A DNA stretch of 33,711 nucleotides. Source: an uncultured Flavobacteriales bacterium (lineage in GTDB: Bacteria > Bacteroidota > Bacteroidia > Flavobacteriales_D > Crocinitomicaceae). The notes beneath the pieces were generated by a model that saw only the letters and a program-made list of their open reading frames with translations, did not search any database and was not told the origin of the DNA. Shown here one piece after another: positions 23,104-31,324 of this stretch. Within the stretch, counting starts at the first letter, position 1. Each line of letters opens with the position of its first letter. The stretch lies in contig CAJXMN010000022.1 of the NCBI GenBank assembly GCA_913056215.1, positions 1 through 33,711 on the forward strand. Reading direction: 5' to 3'. A program made the position numbers and the translations under genes.

Positions 23104-25197
23104 ATGGCAAAAGCGGCTACAAAAAAAGAGACATCTAATACTCAATTAGAGCCTTCTATCGTTCGAAGAGGTTTTGAATTGATGTGCACAGCTAAAACGC
23201 TGGCCGAAAAATACGAGGCTCACAAAGAAGTTACAAGTAAGTATGTTCATGCAACTTCCCGAGGACATGAAGCGATACAACTCGCTTTAGGAATGCAGTT
23301 AAAACCTCAAGATTATGTCGCTCCTTACTATCGGGACGACAGTATTCTTTTGGGTATTGGAATTACCCCTTACGAACTCATGTTACATATCTTTGCAAAA
23401 AAAGATGAACCCTTTTCTGGCGGCCGCACCTACTATTCGCATCCTTCCTTACGACGGGATGATATGCCGAAAATACCCCATCAATCATCAGCTACAGGGA
23501 TGCAGGCCATACCTACGACAGGTGTAGCGATGGGCATGCAGTATAAAGAAAAGGAAGGGTTGACGGAAGACTTTAAAGGAGAAAATCCCGTGACCGTCTG
23601 TTCTATAGGAGATGCAGCTTGTACAGAAGGAGAATTCTCTGAAGCTCTTCAAATGGCAGCTTTGAAACAATTCCCGATTTTATATCTCGTACAGGACAAC
23701 GACTGGGATATATCTGCTAATGCCGCAGAGACACGAGCTCAAGATATTGCACAGTACGCTAAAGGTTTTGAAGGTATCGAAGTCATTTCCATTGACGGAA
23801 GTGATTTTGAAGAATCATATAAAACCGTTGAGCAAGTGCTCAATACAATACGCAAAGAAAGAAGACCATTTTTGATACACGCGAAAGTACCGCTTTTGGG
23901 ACACCATACATCTGGAGTTCGAAAAGAATGGTACAGAGATGATTTGGATGAGCATGCTTTACGTGATCCTTACCCTAAAATTAAAGCGCTTGCTCGTTCT
24001 TCAAACATTGATGAGGCCGAACTGATTAATTTTGAAACGGAAATGAAATCTAAGGTAGACGAAATCTATGAAGAGGCACTGTCTGCTCAAGATCCGGACC
24101 CAGATTCAATTACCGATTTCTACTTTGCTCCTACTCCTATAACTGAAGAAAAAGGGGAGCGAAATCCGAAAGGAAAACAAAAGACGGTAATGGTGGATTG
24201 CGCACTTTTTGCCGTACGTGAATTAATGACGAAACACCCAGAGGCTTTACTTTATGGTCAAGATGTAGGAGGTCGGCTAGGTGGAGTTTTTCGCGAGGCT
24301 GCCACGCTTGCAAAATCATTTGGGGACAATCGTGTATTCAACACACCAATTCAAGAGGCTTTTATTATTGGTAGCACGGTCGGAATGTCTGCAGTGGGAT
24401 TAAAACCAATTGTGGAAGTTCAATTCGCTGACTACATCTGGCCCGGACTCAATCAACTTTTTACAGAGTTGAGTCGCAGCTATTATTTATCAAACGGTAA
24501 ATGGCCTGTAAGTGCGGTGATCCGTGTTCCAATTGGAGCTTATGGTTCAGGTGGACCTTATCATTCTTCTAGCGTGGAATCAGTGGTTACAAACATTCGA
24601 GGAATTAAAGTTGTCTATCCATCAACGGGAGCGGATTTAAAGGGACTCTTGAAAGCCGCTTTCTATGACCCCAACCCCGTCGTTATTTTGGAACATAAAG
24701 GTCTTTATTGGTCAAAAATCGAAGGTACCAAAGGAGCTATGAGCGTCGAACCCGACGAAGACTATGTCGTACCTATTGGAAAAGCACGGCAAGCGCTAGC
24801 AGCAGATGAACAAAAAATCAGCGCGGGCGAAAGTATAGGCGTAATCACTTATGGTCGCGGTGTATACTGGACAAACGAAGCAGCTAAAAACTTCCCAGGG
24901 CAAGTGGAAATAATTGATTTGCGTTCACTGAGCCCTTTCGATAAAGAAGCGATTTATGCTGCTGCTAAGCGACACAACAAACTCATGCTCGTCACCGAAG
25001 AGTCCATTGAAGCATCCTTCACACAAGGGCTAGCTGGACGCATTCAACGAGAGTGCTTTGAATCGCTTGACGCTCCGATATCTGTAGTTGGATCGGTGGA
25101 TACCCCAGCAATACCACTGCATAGCTCACTGGAGGCCGCACTATTACCGAATGCAGAAAAGATTACAACAGCATTGAACGATTTATTTAAATATTAA
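23104..25197 (+). CDS. 2-oxoacid dehydrogenase E1 component, fused alpha and beta subunits
   Basis: A 697-residue thiamine-diphosphate enzyme that decarboxylates a 2-oxoacid and passes the acyl group to the lipoyl E2. Residues about 15-345 are the alpha half, with RGHEAIQLALG (53-63), YYRDDSILLG (75-84) and the TPP motif from GDAACTEG (169-176) to DND (198-200). Residues about 365-697 are the beta half, with NTPIQEAFIIGSTVG, PIVEVQFADYIWPG, GSGGPYHSSSVES and the closing SVDTPAIPLH. This fused form is common in Bacteroidota and usually acts on branched-chain oxoacids, but the substrate is inferred. No E2 or E3 gene is adjacent. The gene stands alone, followed by a strong terminator. Confidence 0.92.
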   Translation: MAKAATKKETSNTQLEPSIVRRGFELMCTAKTLAEKYEAHKEVTSKYVHATSRGHEAIQLALGMQLKPQDYVAPYYRDDSILLGIGITPYELMLHIFAKKDEPFSGGRTYYSHPSLRRDDMPKIPHQSSATGMQAIPTTGVAMGMQYKEKEGLTEDFKGENPVTVCSIGDAACTEGEFSEALQMAALKQFPILYLVQDNDWDISANAAETRAQDIAQYAKGFEGIEVISIDGSDFEESYKTVEQVLNTIRKERRPFLIHAKVPLLGHHTSGVRKEWYRDDLDEHALRDPYPKIKALARSSNIDEAELINFETEMKSKVDEIYEEALSAQDPDPDSITDFYFAPTPITEEKGERNPKGKQKTVMVDCALFAVRELMTKHPEALLYGQDVGGRLGGVFREAATLAKSFGDNRVFNTPIQEAFIIGSTVGMSAVGLKPIVEVQFADYIWPGLNQLFTELSRSYYLSNGKWPVSAVIRVPIGAYGSGGPYHSSSVESVVTNIRGIKVVYPSTGADLKGLLKAAFYDPNPVVILEHKGLYWSKIEGTKGAMSVEPDEDYVVPIGKARQALAADEQKISAGESIGVITYGRGVYWTNEAAKNFPGQVEIIDLRSLSPFDKEAIYAAAKRHNKLMLVTEESIEASFTQGLAGRIQRECFESLDAPISVVGSVDTPAIPLHSSLEAALLPNAEKITTALNDLFKY

Positions 25198-25217
25198 ATC
25201 AAAATAAATCAAGAAGC

Positions 25218-25251
25218 AAAGAGCCACACCAACACGGTATGGCTCTTTTTT
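25218..25251 (+). terminator. Intrinsic terminator after the E1 gene
   Basis: Arms AAAGAGCCA (25218-25226) and TGGCTCTTT (25240-25248) pair perfectly. After one mismatch ACC/GGT pairs continue inward to a 5-nt loop, and a T run follows at 25246-25251. The A run on the other side could allow some termination of minus-strand transcripts too. Confidence 0.9.
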
Positions 25252-25278
25252 AGTTTTGTATTTTTATTTCAGAAATAA

Positions 25279-25310
25279 ATGACTATTTTTGTCATGACTT
25301 ATTATGTCAT
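25279..25310. promoter_or_regulatory. Double inverted-repeat operator over the Fic gene promoter
   Basis: Two copies of ATGAC-N7-GTCAT lie in tandem: 25279-25295 and 25294-25310, sharing two bases and giving four half-sites with a 15-bp period. The first copy encloses the exact -7 element TATTTTTG (25284-25291); the second covers the predicted transcript start. The arrangement is what a dimeric helix-turn-helix repressor would need to block this promoter. The encoded protein begins with such a domain, so autoregulation is the natural inference. Confidence 0.65.
25284..25291 (+). promoter_or_regulatory. Bacteroidota -7 promoter element before the Fic gene
   Basis: TATTTTTG matches TAnnTTTG exactly, 22 bases before the ATG at 25314. 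A TTTTG at 25254-25258 lies 25 bp upstream, slightly longer than the usual -33 spacing. The element sits between the arms of an inverted repeat. Confidence 0.6.
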
Positions 25311-25313
25311 GTT

Positions 25314-26384
25314 ATGAAAACTACAATTAACATAGCAAGAGAAACAAAAGATCTCAAAATGCATGAACTCGCCCAGGAGATTGGAATAGATGCGAGCCTC
25401 ATGAGTCGTATTGCTAATGGAAAGCGAAAACCTACGATAGAACAACTCAAAAAACTTTGCACTGTTTTATCATTAGACTTTAACGAAATGCTCAAAGCAC
25501 AATTGAGTGAAGCAGTTTACGATGTAATCAAAGAATATCCAGAAATGGCTTCAGAAGTTATGCAGGTGGCGGAAGAACGCATTCAATACCTCTCGAGTCC
25601 AAGGAGATTTGAAACCATAAATATACCAACGGATATCCTTAAGGCATTAGAAACAATTGATGCTTTGCGCTCTAAATGGAAAGCCGCTCATCCGCTCAAC
25701 GCAATCCAACTTCAGAAATTGCGCGAGTATTTTCATACATCTTATACGCACGAAAGTAATAAGATCGAGGGTAATACCTTAACCCTACAAGAAACTCACC
25801 TCGTCATTAATGAAGGGATTACGATTGGCGGCAAAAGTGTTCAAGAGCATTTAGAAGTTATTAATCATAAATCGGCGATACAATTAATCGAAGATTTAGC
25901 TCAAGATCAAATAGATTTCACTCCTCATACACTCAAGCAGTTGCATCAGTTGGTACTCAAATCAATTGACGATAAAAATGCTGGATGCTACCGGCAAGTT
26001 AACGTACGTATCTCAGGAAGTGAACATCTACCTCCCGAGCCTCATCGCATTCCGGACTTGATGGAAGATTATTTTACTTTTTACGAGAATCAAAAGGAGC
26101 GATTACACCCCGTACTTCTAGCTGCTGAAATGCACGAACGGCTCGTAAGCATTCATCCTTTTATCGATGGTAACGGTAGGACATCCCGACTAGTGATGAA
26201 TTTAGTTCTTTTAAAAAATGGTTACACCATGGCTAACTTAAAAGGAAACATATCTAATCGTATGGATTATTACGCTGCACTGCAGGCCGTTCAAATCGAT
26301 CACGAAAGTGAATCATTCTACCGATTGATAACTGATGTTGTTTTGCATTCGCTTCAAGAACATCTATCTATGGTTCAGCATTAG
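25314..26384 (+). CDS. Fic domain AMP-transferase with N-terminal XRE-type helix-turn-helix domain
   Basis: A 356-residue fusion. Residues about 5-60 form an XRE/Cro-type DNA-binding domain (MHELAQEIGIDASLMSRIANGKRKP), cut here to ELAQEIGIDASLMSRI as its core. Residues about 100-345 are a Fic fold with an intact active site HPFIDGNGRTSR (281-292), the HPFx(D/E)GNGR motif that binds ATP and catalyses AMP transfer. The self-inhibitory helix motif SxxxEG lies N-terminal to the Fic core (S148 to E152-G153 in SNKIEGN), as in intramolecularly inhibited class II Fic proteins. The flap LPPEPHRIPDLM is also present. The target protein is unknown. The HTH is expected to bind the double inverted repeat at its own promoter. 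It is a single-gene unit with its own terminator. Confidence 0.92.
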   Translation: MKTTINIARETKDLKMHELAQEIGIDASLMSRIANGKRKPTIEQLKKLCTVLSLDFNEMLKAQLSEAVYDVIKEYPEMASEVMQVAEERIQYLSSPRRFETINIPTDILKALETIDALRSKWKAAHPLNAIQLQKLREYFHTSYTHESNKIEGNTLTLQETHLVINEGITIGGKSVQEHLEVINHKSAIQLIEDLAQDQIDFTPHTLKQLHQLVLKSIDDKNAGCYRQVNVRISGSEHLPPEPHRIPDLMEDYFTFYENQKERLHPVLLAAEMHERLVSIHPFIDGNGRTSRLVMNLVLLKNGYTMANLKGNISNRMDYYAALQAVQIDHESESFYRLITDVVLHSLQEHLSMVQH

Positions 26385-26391
26385 TCCATAT

Positions 26392-26426
26392 ACTCCTGGT
26401 TCAATTTAGAGTCAGGAGTTTTTTTT
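26392..26426 (+). terminator. Intrinsic terminator after the Fic gene
   Basis: ACTCCTG (26392-26398) pairs with CAGGAGT (26413-26419) around a 14-nt loop, followed by eight T residues. The last T residues overlap the stop codon of the convergent DUF5686 gene. There is no T run on the other strand, so it serves the plus-strand transcript only. Confidence 0.85.
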
Positions 26427-28896
26427 AGAAATTAAATTTCATGCTGCGGCGATTAAGTAATGCAAAACTTATTTTAAAAGTTGACCTGGGACCTATTTGA
26501 TTTCCATCACTGAACACAGCGTAAGCGCCGATTCGCAGTCTTCGTTTGGCGAATTTAAAAATCCGCTCCAAGCCGGTAAAAAACTCATAATGCTGCCATT
26601 GATGTTCAGGAACCCACAAATAGCCACCACCAAAAACAGAGGTAATACGCGTTTTCTTCATAAATGGAATTTTATTAATAATTGCACCGTTAAAGTGATG
26701 AATAAAATGGGATTCAAAGTACCAATCCAAGGTGGGCAACGAAGTATCCAAATCTTGGTAAGAAAATAGGGGGTTCGAAAACCAAATCGGATCAGATCTT
26801 CTGTGGTACTTGTAATCCACTTCCTTAAGGACCTTTGAGCTCAAAAATTTTCCTGAAGTCATGTGATAGTTCGACGTTCCAAACGTACCGATTTTAAAGG
26901 TTTGTCGAACACCAAAACGCAAATAGTCATGATTGATTTCACTTCCGAGAAACTGAGGAATACCTTTTTCGTAAAACGCGTAAAATTGAGGCCATTTTGA
27001 ACCGAGCACGACTTTTCGATTCGGTTCTCGCATATATTTCTGAAAAGGAGTAAACCGCAGCGTAAAATCAGCTAAAAAAGCATTATAACGTTGAAACTTG
27101 GGAGGTTCATTATTATCGAGAGCATCATCAAACCAACGTATAAAACGCGTATCCTCAGGTAATGGCCGTCTGGCGGTAAACGTAAAGTTTGACTCCAGAT
27201 AAAGGCCATTCAACAGCTCAACATCGTGAAATAACGTACTCGAAGTTTTTTCAATAAAATTATCCCTCAACAAGACCTGAGTAAAAGCATCATAGGATCG
27301 AATCAAATCATAGTTATGAACGAAGTTGACCCCAACTCTCGCTTGTTTAAAAGGACCGTAAAGATAGCGCAGTCGTGTAAAACCTTTGACATCTCCATTC
27401 AACAGCCCCACATCAGCACGAGAATATGAATCTAAGGTCGTTTCATCTTCCCACTTCTTGAAATAATTAAAATCTGGACCAACACGAGGACCAGCGATAT
27501 AAACGGGTTGTATCATGGCTGCGATAGAACTCAACGTCCACTGCATTTTCTTAGTACGATTTCGGTGATCAATACCAAACCACAACAACTTCCAAAATGT
27601 GATTTTATTAAAAACAGAATCTACAGAGTCCAAATAAGAGCTTTGCGTGAATAAATTCTCGATACTATCTCGTTTTTTGATATAGGCTTGTTCATCCTTG
27701 GACAATGGTGTCGTCCGTCGCGATTGCCAGTAAGTAGAATCCCTATTGTATGCCGCACGAGATGTTACTGCAACTTCATTACCGAAATATCCTTTTTCGA
27801 ATTGTGGGTTAAAGATATAATTGGAATAATCAACAATCGTCATCCCGTTTATCTGCTCGTCATTATATTCAACACCATACTTCATTTGTTGATTTTTAAG
27901 AATACAGAGCGTATCCCCAGATAAATCAAATTCTTGATGAATTTCAAAATAGTCATAAACGTAAAGATTTCCCTTTTCCAGACGCAATTCAAGTTTCTCT
28001 ACCATCCAAGTACTATCCTGAACCCAAATAAAACCCTCCAATGTAGATGTAGCACTACTTCTAGGTATAATTTTAATTTTGTTCAAAGTTACACTATCCT
28101 TGCGCTCTCTTTTCTCTACTAAACGGTACTTGTATGAAAAGATACCAGCAGTGCTAATCGGAGATTGTATAGGTGATTCATTTAAATCATCAAGATACAA
28201 TAGATTTTTAAAAAAATTAAAATTGGTTTTGGCTGTAGTCGTATAATAGAGGCGTTGGTCACTCCCTCTCTTTTCATAAGCATTACGTACCTCTTTAACA
28301 TAATCAGGCGGAGCAAAGTTACGTTCCAGCTCTACCTCCACGAGATTCACATTAGTAAGGTCTCCAAGTTTTTCGGATTTCAGCGTTTCGATATCAGCAT
28401 AATTCGCATCAACCTCACTCGTATCCTTCTCTTTTAGAATCACTTTTTGGTCCTTGGCACGAATGTAAACATCACATTTATAAGGATATCGATTAAAATC
28501 TAGCTGATCCTTCCGATCAATCACCCGCTTAATAATATCACGCCCTGGGTTTCTGCGTTCAACTGCATATTCAACCGTTTCTAGTTCTTTTATATCCATA
28601 GGAAACAATTGAATATCTTTTTTATTTATCCCCTGTTTAACAACCGCAAAGACTTCTTTAGTTTCATACCCATTTGCGCGTATCACAAGATAATATTCAC
28701 CTTCTTGAAGACGCATCATGTAATTACCCTCAATATCAGCTCGAGTACGCAACCCTGGTTGGTTTTTGACATACACGTTAGCAAAAGGGATTCCCGTCCA
28801 CGACTCATCAACAATTTGACCTTCAAGCGTATTTTGACTGAATATCGAATAGCCATTCGTTATCATCAAACACGTTAAAAGGAGAATTCTGACCAT
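26425..28896 (-). CDS. DUF5686 / carboxypeptidase-regulatory-like domain outer-envelope protein (copy 2)
   Basis: An 823-residue exported protein built like copy 1 at 8226-10676. A signal peptide (about 1-20, ending SIFSQ) is followed by a carboxypeptidase regulatory-like beta domain (LEGQIVDESWTGIPFANVYV, about 24-43, to about 95). The long DUF5686 region then runs to a terminal SMKFNF with aromatic C-terminal residue. NPGRDIIKRVIDRKDQLDFN (114-133) and YKCDVYIRAK match the region after the first domain that is conserved in the family. Function is unknown; an outer-membrane barrel is inferred. It is the last gene of a seven-gene operon with only two bases between it and the YopX-like gene, so it is co-expressed with lptC and coaX. 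Confidence 0.85.
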   Translation of the reverse strand: MVRILLLTCLMITNGYSIFSQNTLEGQIVDESWTGIPFANVYVKNQPGLRTRADIEGNYMMRLQEGEYYLVIRANGYETKEVFAVVKQGINKKDIQLFPMDIKELETVEYAVERRNPGRDIIKRVIDRKDQLDFNRYPYKCDVYIRAKDQKVILKEKDTSEVDANYADIETLKSEKLGDLTNVNLVEVELERNFAPPDYVKEVRNAYEKRGSDQRLYYTTTAKTNFNFFKNLLYLDDLNESPIQSPISTAGIFSYKYRLVEKRERKDSVTLNKIKIIPRSSATSTLEGFIWVQDSTWMVEKLELRLEKGNLYVYDYFEIHQEFDLSGDTLCILKNQQMKYGVEYNDEQINGMTIVDYSNYIFNPQFEKGYFGNEVAVTSRAAYNRDSTYWQSRRTTPLSKDEQAYIKKRDSIENLFTQSSYLDSVDSVFNKITFWKLLWFGIDHRNRTKKMQWTLSSIAAMIQPVYIAGPRVGPDFNYFKKWEDETTLDSYSRADVGLLNGDVKGFTRLRYLYGPFKQARVGVNFVHNYDLIRSYDAFTQVLLRDNFIEKTSSTLFHDVELLNGLYLESNFTFTARRPLPEDTRFIRWFDDALDNNEPPKFQRYNAFLADFTLRFTPFQKYMREPNRKVVLGSKWPQFYAFYEKGIPQFLGSEINHDYLRFGVRQTFKIGTFGTSNYHMTSGKFLSSKVLKEVDYKYHRRSDPIWFSNPLFSYQDLDTSLPTLDWYFESHFIHHFNGAIINKIPFMKKTRITSVFGGGYLWVPEHQWQHYEFFTGLERIFKFAKRRLRIGAYAVFSDGNQIGPRSTFKISFALLNRRSMKFNF

Positions 28897-28898
28897 AA

Positions 28899-29252
28899 TT
28901 ACGGTTGTTTCAAAACACCGACCCGTTTAATTTTAAAACGATCCGCCAACAGTTCATCAACTGAACCATTAAAGATATTCCGATTGAAATAATCTACCAA
29001 TAAAAACTTGGTTAAAACGTGATCATAGGTAATAATAAACTCATTTTCCGGATAATCAGATGACTGGACAACGTCGTTTTCAAATATACGTTCTCCATCC
29101 CGGTCTTTAAATTTGGTAAAGTATTCGATGGAATCATAGACTATAGGTGCGCCATTCCATTGGTATCCGTTAAGGGAATAATAGGCTCCAAAGTCATGCT
29201 CACGCATGAATCCAACAATCTCACCCGCTTCACGAATTCGGAAAATACGCAT
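28899..29252 (-). CDS. Small protein with YopX-like motif
   Basis: A 117-residue soluble protein without signal peptide. FKDRDGERIFENDVV (residues 48-62) resembles the conserved KDKxGKEIYEGDIV motif of the YopX family, known mainly from phages and prophages. The rest (IITYDHVLTKFLLVDY, then a C-terminal basic segment) also follows the beta-rich YopX layout, but less clearly, so the assignment is tentative. No other phage genes are present. It sits one to two bases from its neighbours inside the coaX-lptC operon, which argues that it is a resident gene and not a recent insertion. Confidence 0.6.
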   Translation of the reverse strand: MRIFRIREAGEIVGFMREHDFGAYYSLNGYQWNGAPIVYDSIEYFTKFKDRDGERIFENDVVQSSDYPENEFIITYDHVLTKFLLVDYFNRNIFNGSVDELLADRFKIKRVGVLKQP

Positions 29253-29253
29253 T

Positions 29254-29484
29254 TCAACTCTTTTTATCTTTTCTTTCTTTCTCTTTTAAGTATTCCTGAT
29301 GGCGTTCCATCCGTTTCATCATGTACCTACGAATAAAAAATAATCCTAGCGTCATAATGGCAAAAATGTAATAAATAACCCATCGATCAAAACCATCAAT
29401 AAACCCTTTGTACGTGACAGCTATGACAATTGCGAGCGACGCCACCAACCAGAAGTTTTGCATTATTTTATTGTAGGTTCTCAT
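29254..29484 (-). CDS. Small two-helix membrane protein
   Basis: A 76-residue protein that I cannot assign to a named family. It has two hydrophobic helices (about residues 9-27 and 35-51), separated by the short loop KGFIDGFDRW. The strongly charged C-terminal tail (about 52-76, mostly Lys, Arg and Glu) is probably helical and cytoplasmic. It lies three bases after lptC and one base before the YopX-like gene, so it is translated with the LPS transport component. Its compact size and membrane topology would suit a helper or scaffold, but that is a guess. Confidence 0.65.
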   Translation of the reverse strand: MRTYNKIMQNFWLVASLAIVIAVTYKGFIDGFDRWVIYYIFAIMTLGLFFIRRYMMKRMERHQEYLKEKERKDKKS

Positions 29485-29487
29485 AAA

Positions 29488-30048
29488 TTAATCTTTTAAA
29501 AATATTTGAGCAGTCGGTTTATAAAACTGGGCTGTGTCAAAAGCAGGTGTTGTCCAGGCTCCAACTCCAGAAACGACCATATCTGGTGATGTTATGACTA
29601 CAGCTTTATCGGTAAAAATAGAATCGCCCTTTTTATTCCAATAGAGCACCTCTGATTCAAGCGTTTTCTGCTCACGCAAATTTAGTAGACGTACACTATC
29701 CCGAACCGTAATGTTTCCCGATTCCTCATCAATTTCTCCATATAAGGAGGTCAAACGCGTAGCCAATGTCCCATCATCGTCGAAAAAGTTAACCTTTAAT
29801 CCATCTTTAAACTTAGTCACTTTCTTGGGTGCAGCATATGTTTCAGCGATGCCAGCATAAATTTCCAATTGAGCCCATCCTGAATCGGTATAAATAACAT
29901 GAAGCTCCTCACTGGTTTCGTCAGGTGTCGTGGAGCTTGTTGTGATTTTTTTCACCTTTTCCAGATCATTCTCACATGAAACAAATATTCCTGTCATGCC
30001 TAGCACAACAGGAATATAAATTTTTAAAAATTTGATTGACGTTTGCAC
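29488..30048 (-). CDS. lptC: LPS export periplasmic protein LptC (lipoprotein form)
   Basis: A 186-residue LptC-like protein linking the LptBFG transporter to the periplasmic LPS bridge. The N-terminal signal ends with lipobox IFVSC (Cys25), so the protein is predicted to be a lipoprotein and not membrane-spanning as in E. coli; this is usual for Bacteroidota. The mature part has the OstA-like beta-jellyroll pattern: GWAQLEIYAGIAETY, GLKVNFFDDDGTLATRLTS and the GEIDEESGNITVRDSV and TLESEVLYWNKKGDSI strands. The start is a GTG at 30048, needed to include the signal peptide; the next ATG (codon 18) would destroy it. The gene lies five bases after the TPR gene. Confidence 0.9.
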   Translation of the reverse strand: MQTSIKFLKIYIPVVLGMTGIFVSCENDLEKVKKITTSSTTPDETSEELHVIYTDSGWAQLEIYAGIAETYAAPKKVTKFKDGLKVNFFDDDGTLATRLTSLYGEIDEESGNITVRDSVRLLNLREQKTLESEVLYWNKKGDSIFTDKAVVITSPDMVVSGVGAWTTPAFDTAQFYKPTAQIFLKD

Positions 30049-30053
30049 TGGAA

Positions 30054-31310
30054 TTAATAGGCTTTAACTTTAAAAGTTTTTCCCCAACAACTCAAGGTCA
30101 CCTCATCTCCCTCTTCCATGTCTTGATTGAATATATCTGAAGATGTTGGACATTGCTTTTTGAATCGTTGAACCAAGGCGTTATTTCCAGCTTTTTGTGC
30201 CAATTCAACTGCGTAATAATTATTCGCTTTACGATCAAATGTCGACACACCACATTGATTCATCATAGCATTAACACTTTTTGCAGCAATGCTGTATCCT
30301 TTTGAACTGTTTTTACCAGACACTCCAAGACCTGCATTGTGAGCCGATTTGAATCGTCCAGCTCTATAATAAGCATTGGCAATTTCCAATTCAATATCAC
30401 TTTTCTGATCAGCATCGGACGACATATTTTTGGCCTTCTCAAAGGTTTGAATAGCATCATTTACATCGCCCTGTGCCATTTGCAATTTAGCTTTAGCCAA
30501 AACAGCATCTGTAGAAGGATCTATAGCTATAATCGTATCTACTAACATAGCGTACTCATCACTACCTGTACACCCCTTATCTTCTAGTAAAGACATAAAG
30601 TTTTTTACTGTGGACTTTTTTGTGGCTTTCTCTTGCGGTAATTCATCCATAAACAGACTAATCTCTGGCAGTAAATCTTCGCAATTGCGCACTACTCGAC
30701 TCATATACTTAGATAAAAAGTCAATTGTAGATGCACCCATATCACCTTTTGAAGCATAATCAGAAAGTTTAAAGTACTCTGAAATCAATCGCTTTTTATA
30801 ACCTGCTTTTTTATCCTTGTCTTTCGCTTGCACCCATAAATTATAAAGGTTAGCATAATATTGCTTTAGAAAACCTTTATTTACTTCTTCTGCATCATGA
30901 TGAATTCCAATCTGGTACGCTCTATCGGCCTTTTTCATATTGCCCGGCTTTCCTTGCTTCAAATAAGAATAGGCCTGATAAGATTTCCAATCAGGTTGAT
31001 CACCATGTTCCTCCTGGGCCCATTCATAAACCTGAATCAATGTATCAAGATAAGCTTTTTCTGTTTCTTCAGATTCCGCGCTTTTCATAGATCGTTTCAC
31101 TGAATAAACAAATGGATTATAAAATACCATATCCAGTCCTTCGCATTCTTTATGAGCAATCACATACGAACGTGTCACTTTCTTATATTCCTTCGCTTTA
31201 TATGCATTTCCAGCAATAGCTTGGTAACGCTTACATTCATCTGCATCCTGCGCAGTCACTAATGTACTTGCGAACACTGTTAACATTAAAAGTAAATTCT
31301 TAAACTTCAT
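30054..31310 (-). CDS. Secreted TPR-repeat protein
   Basis: This is a 418-residue protein with a signal peptide (about 1-20, ending LVTAQ) and helical repeats over much of its length. The clearest tetratricopeptide-like unit is AKLQMAQGDVNDAIQTFEKA followed by IELEIANAYYRAGRFKSAHN (about 267-321). Several cysteines are spread through the mature part, fitting a periplasmic location with disulfides. Its function is unknown. Its fixed position between an outer-membrane barrel gene and lptC suggests a role in envelope assembly, which is an inference. The C-terminal segment (MEEGDEVTLSCWGKTFKVKAY) looks like a small beta motif, not TPR. Confidence 0.8.
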   Translation of the reverse strand: MKFKNLLLMLTVFASTLVTAQDADECKRYQAIAGNAYKAKEYKKVTRSYVIAHKECEGLDMVFYNPFVYSVKRSMKSAESEETEKAYLDTLIQVYEWAQEEHGDQPDWKSYQAYSYLKQGKPGNMKKADRAYQIGIHHDAEEVNKGFLKQYYANLYNLWVQAKDKDKKAGYKKRLISEYFKLSDYASKGDMGASTIDFLSKYMSRVVRNCEDLLPEISLFMDELPQEKATKKSTVKNFMSLLEDKGCTGSDEYAMLVDTIIAIDPSTDAVLAKAKLQMAQGDVNDAIQTFEKAKNMSSDADQKSDIELEIANAYYRAGRFKSAHNAGLGVSGKNSSKGYSIAAKSVNAMMNQCGVSTFDRKANNYYAVELAQKAGNNALVQRFKKQCPTSSDIFNQDMEEGDEVTLSCWGKTFKVKAY

Positions 31311-31324
31311 TTTTTATTATTTAA

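Noticed and set aside
25314-26384. Fic gene as half of a toxin-antitoxin pair
   Set aside because: No small antitoxin gene lies beside it, and the inhibitory SxxxEG motif is within the same protein, so it is a self-inhibited single-gene type.
26497-26769. 90-residue open frame on the plus strand opposite DUF5686 copy 2
   Set aside because: It has no recognisable domain and runs antisense to a well-supported coding region, so it is a by-product of that gene's composition.
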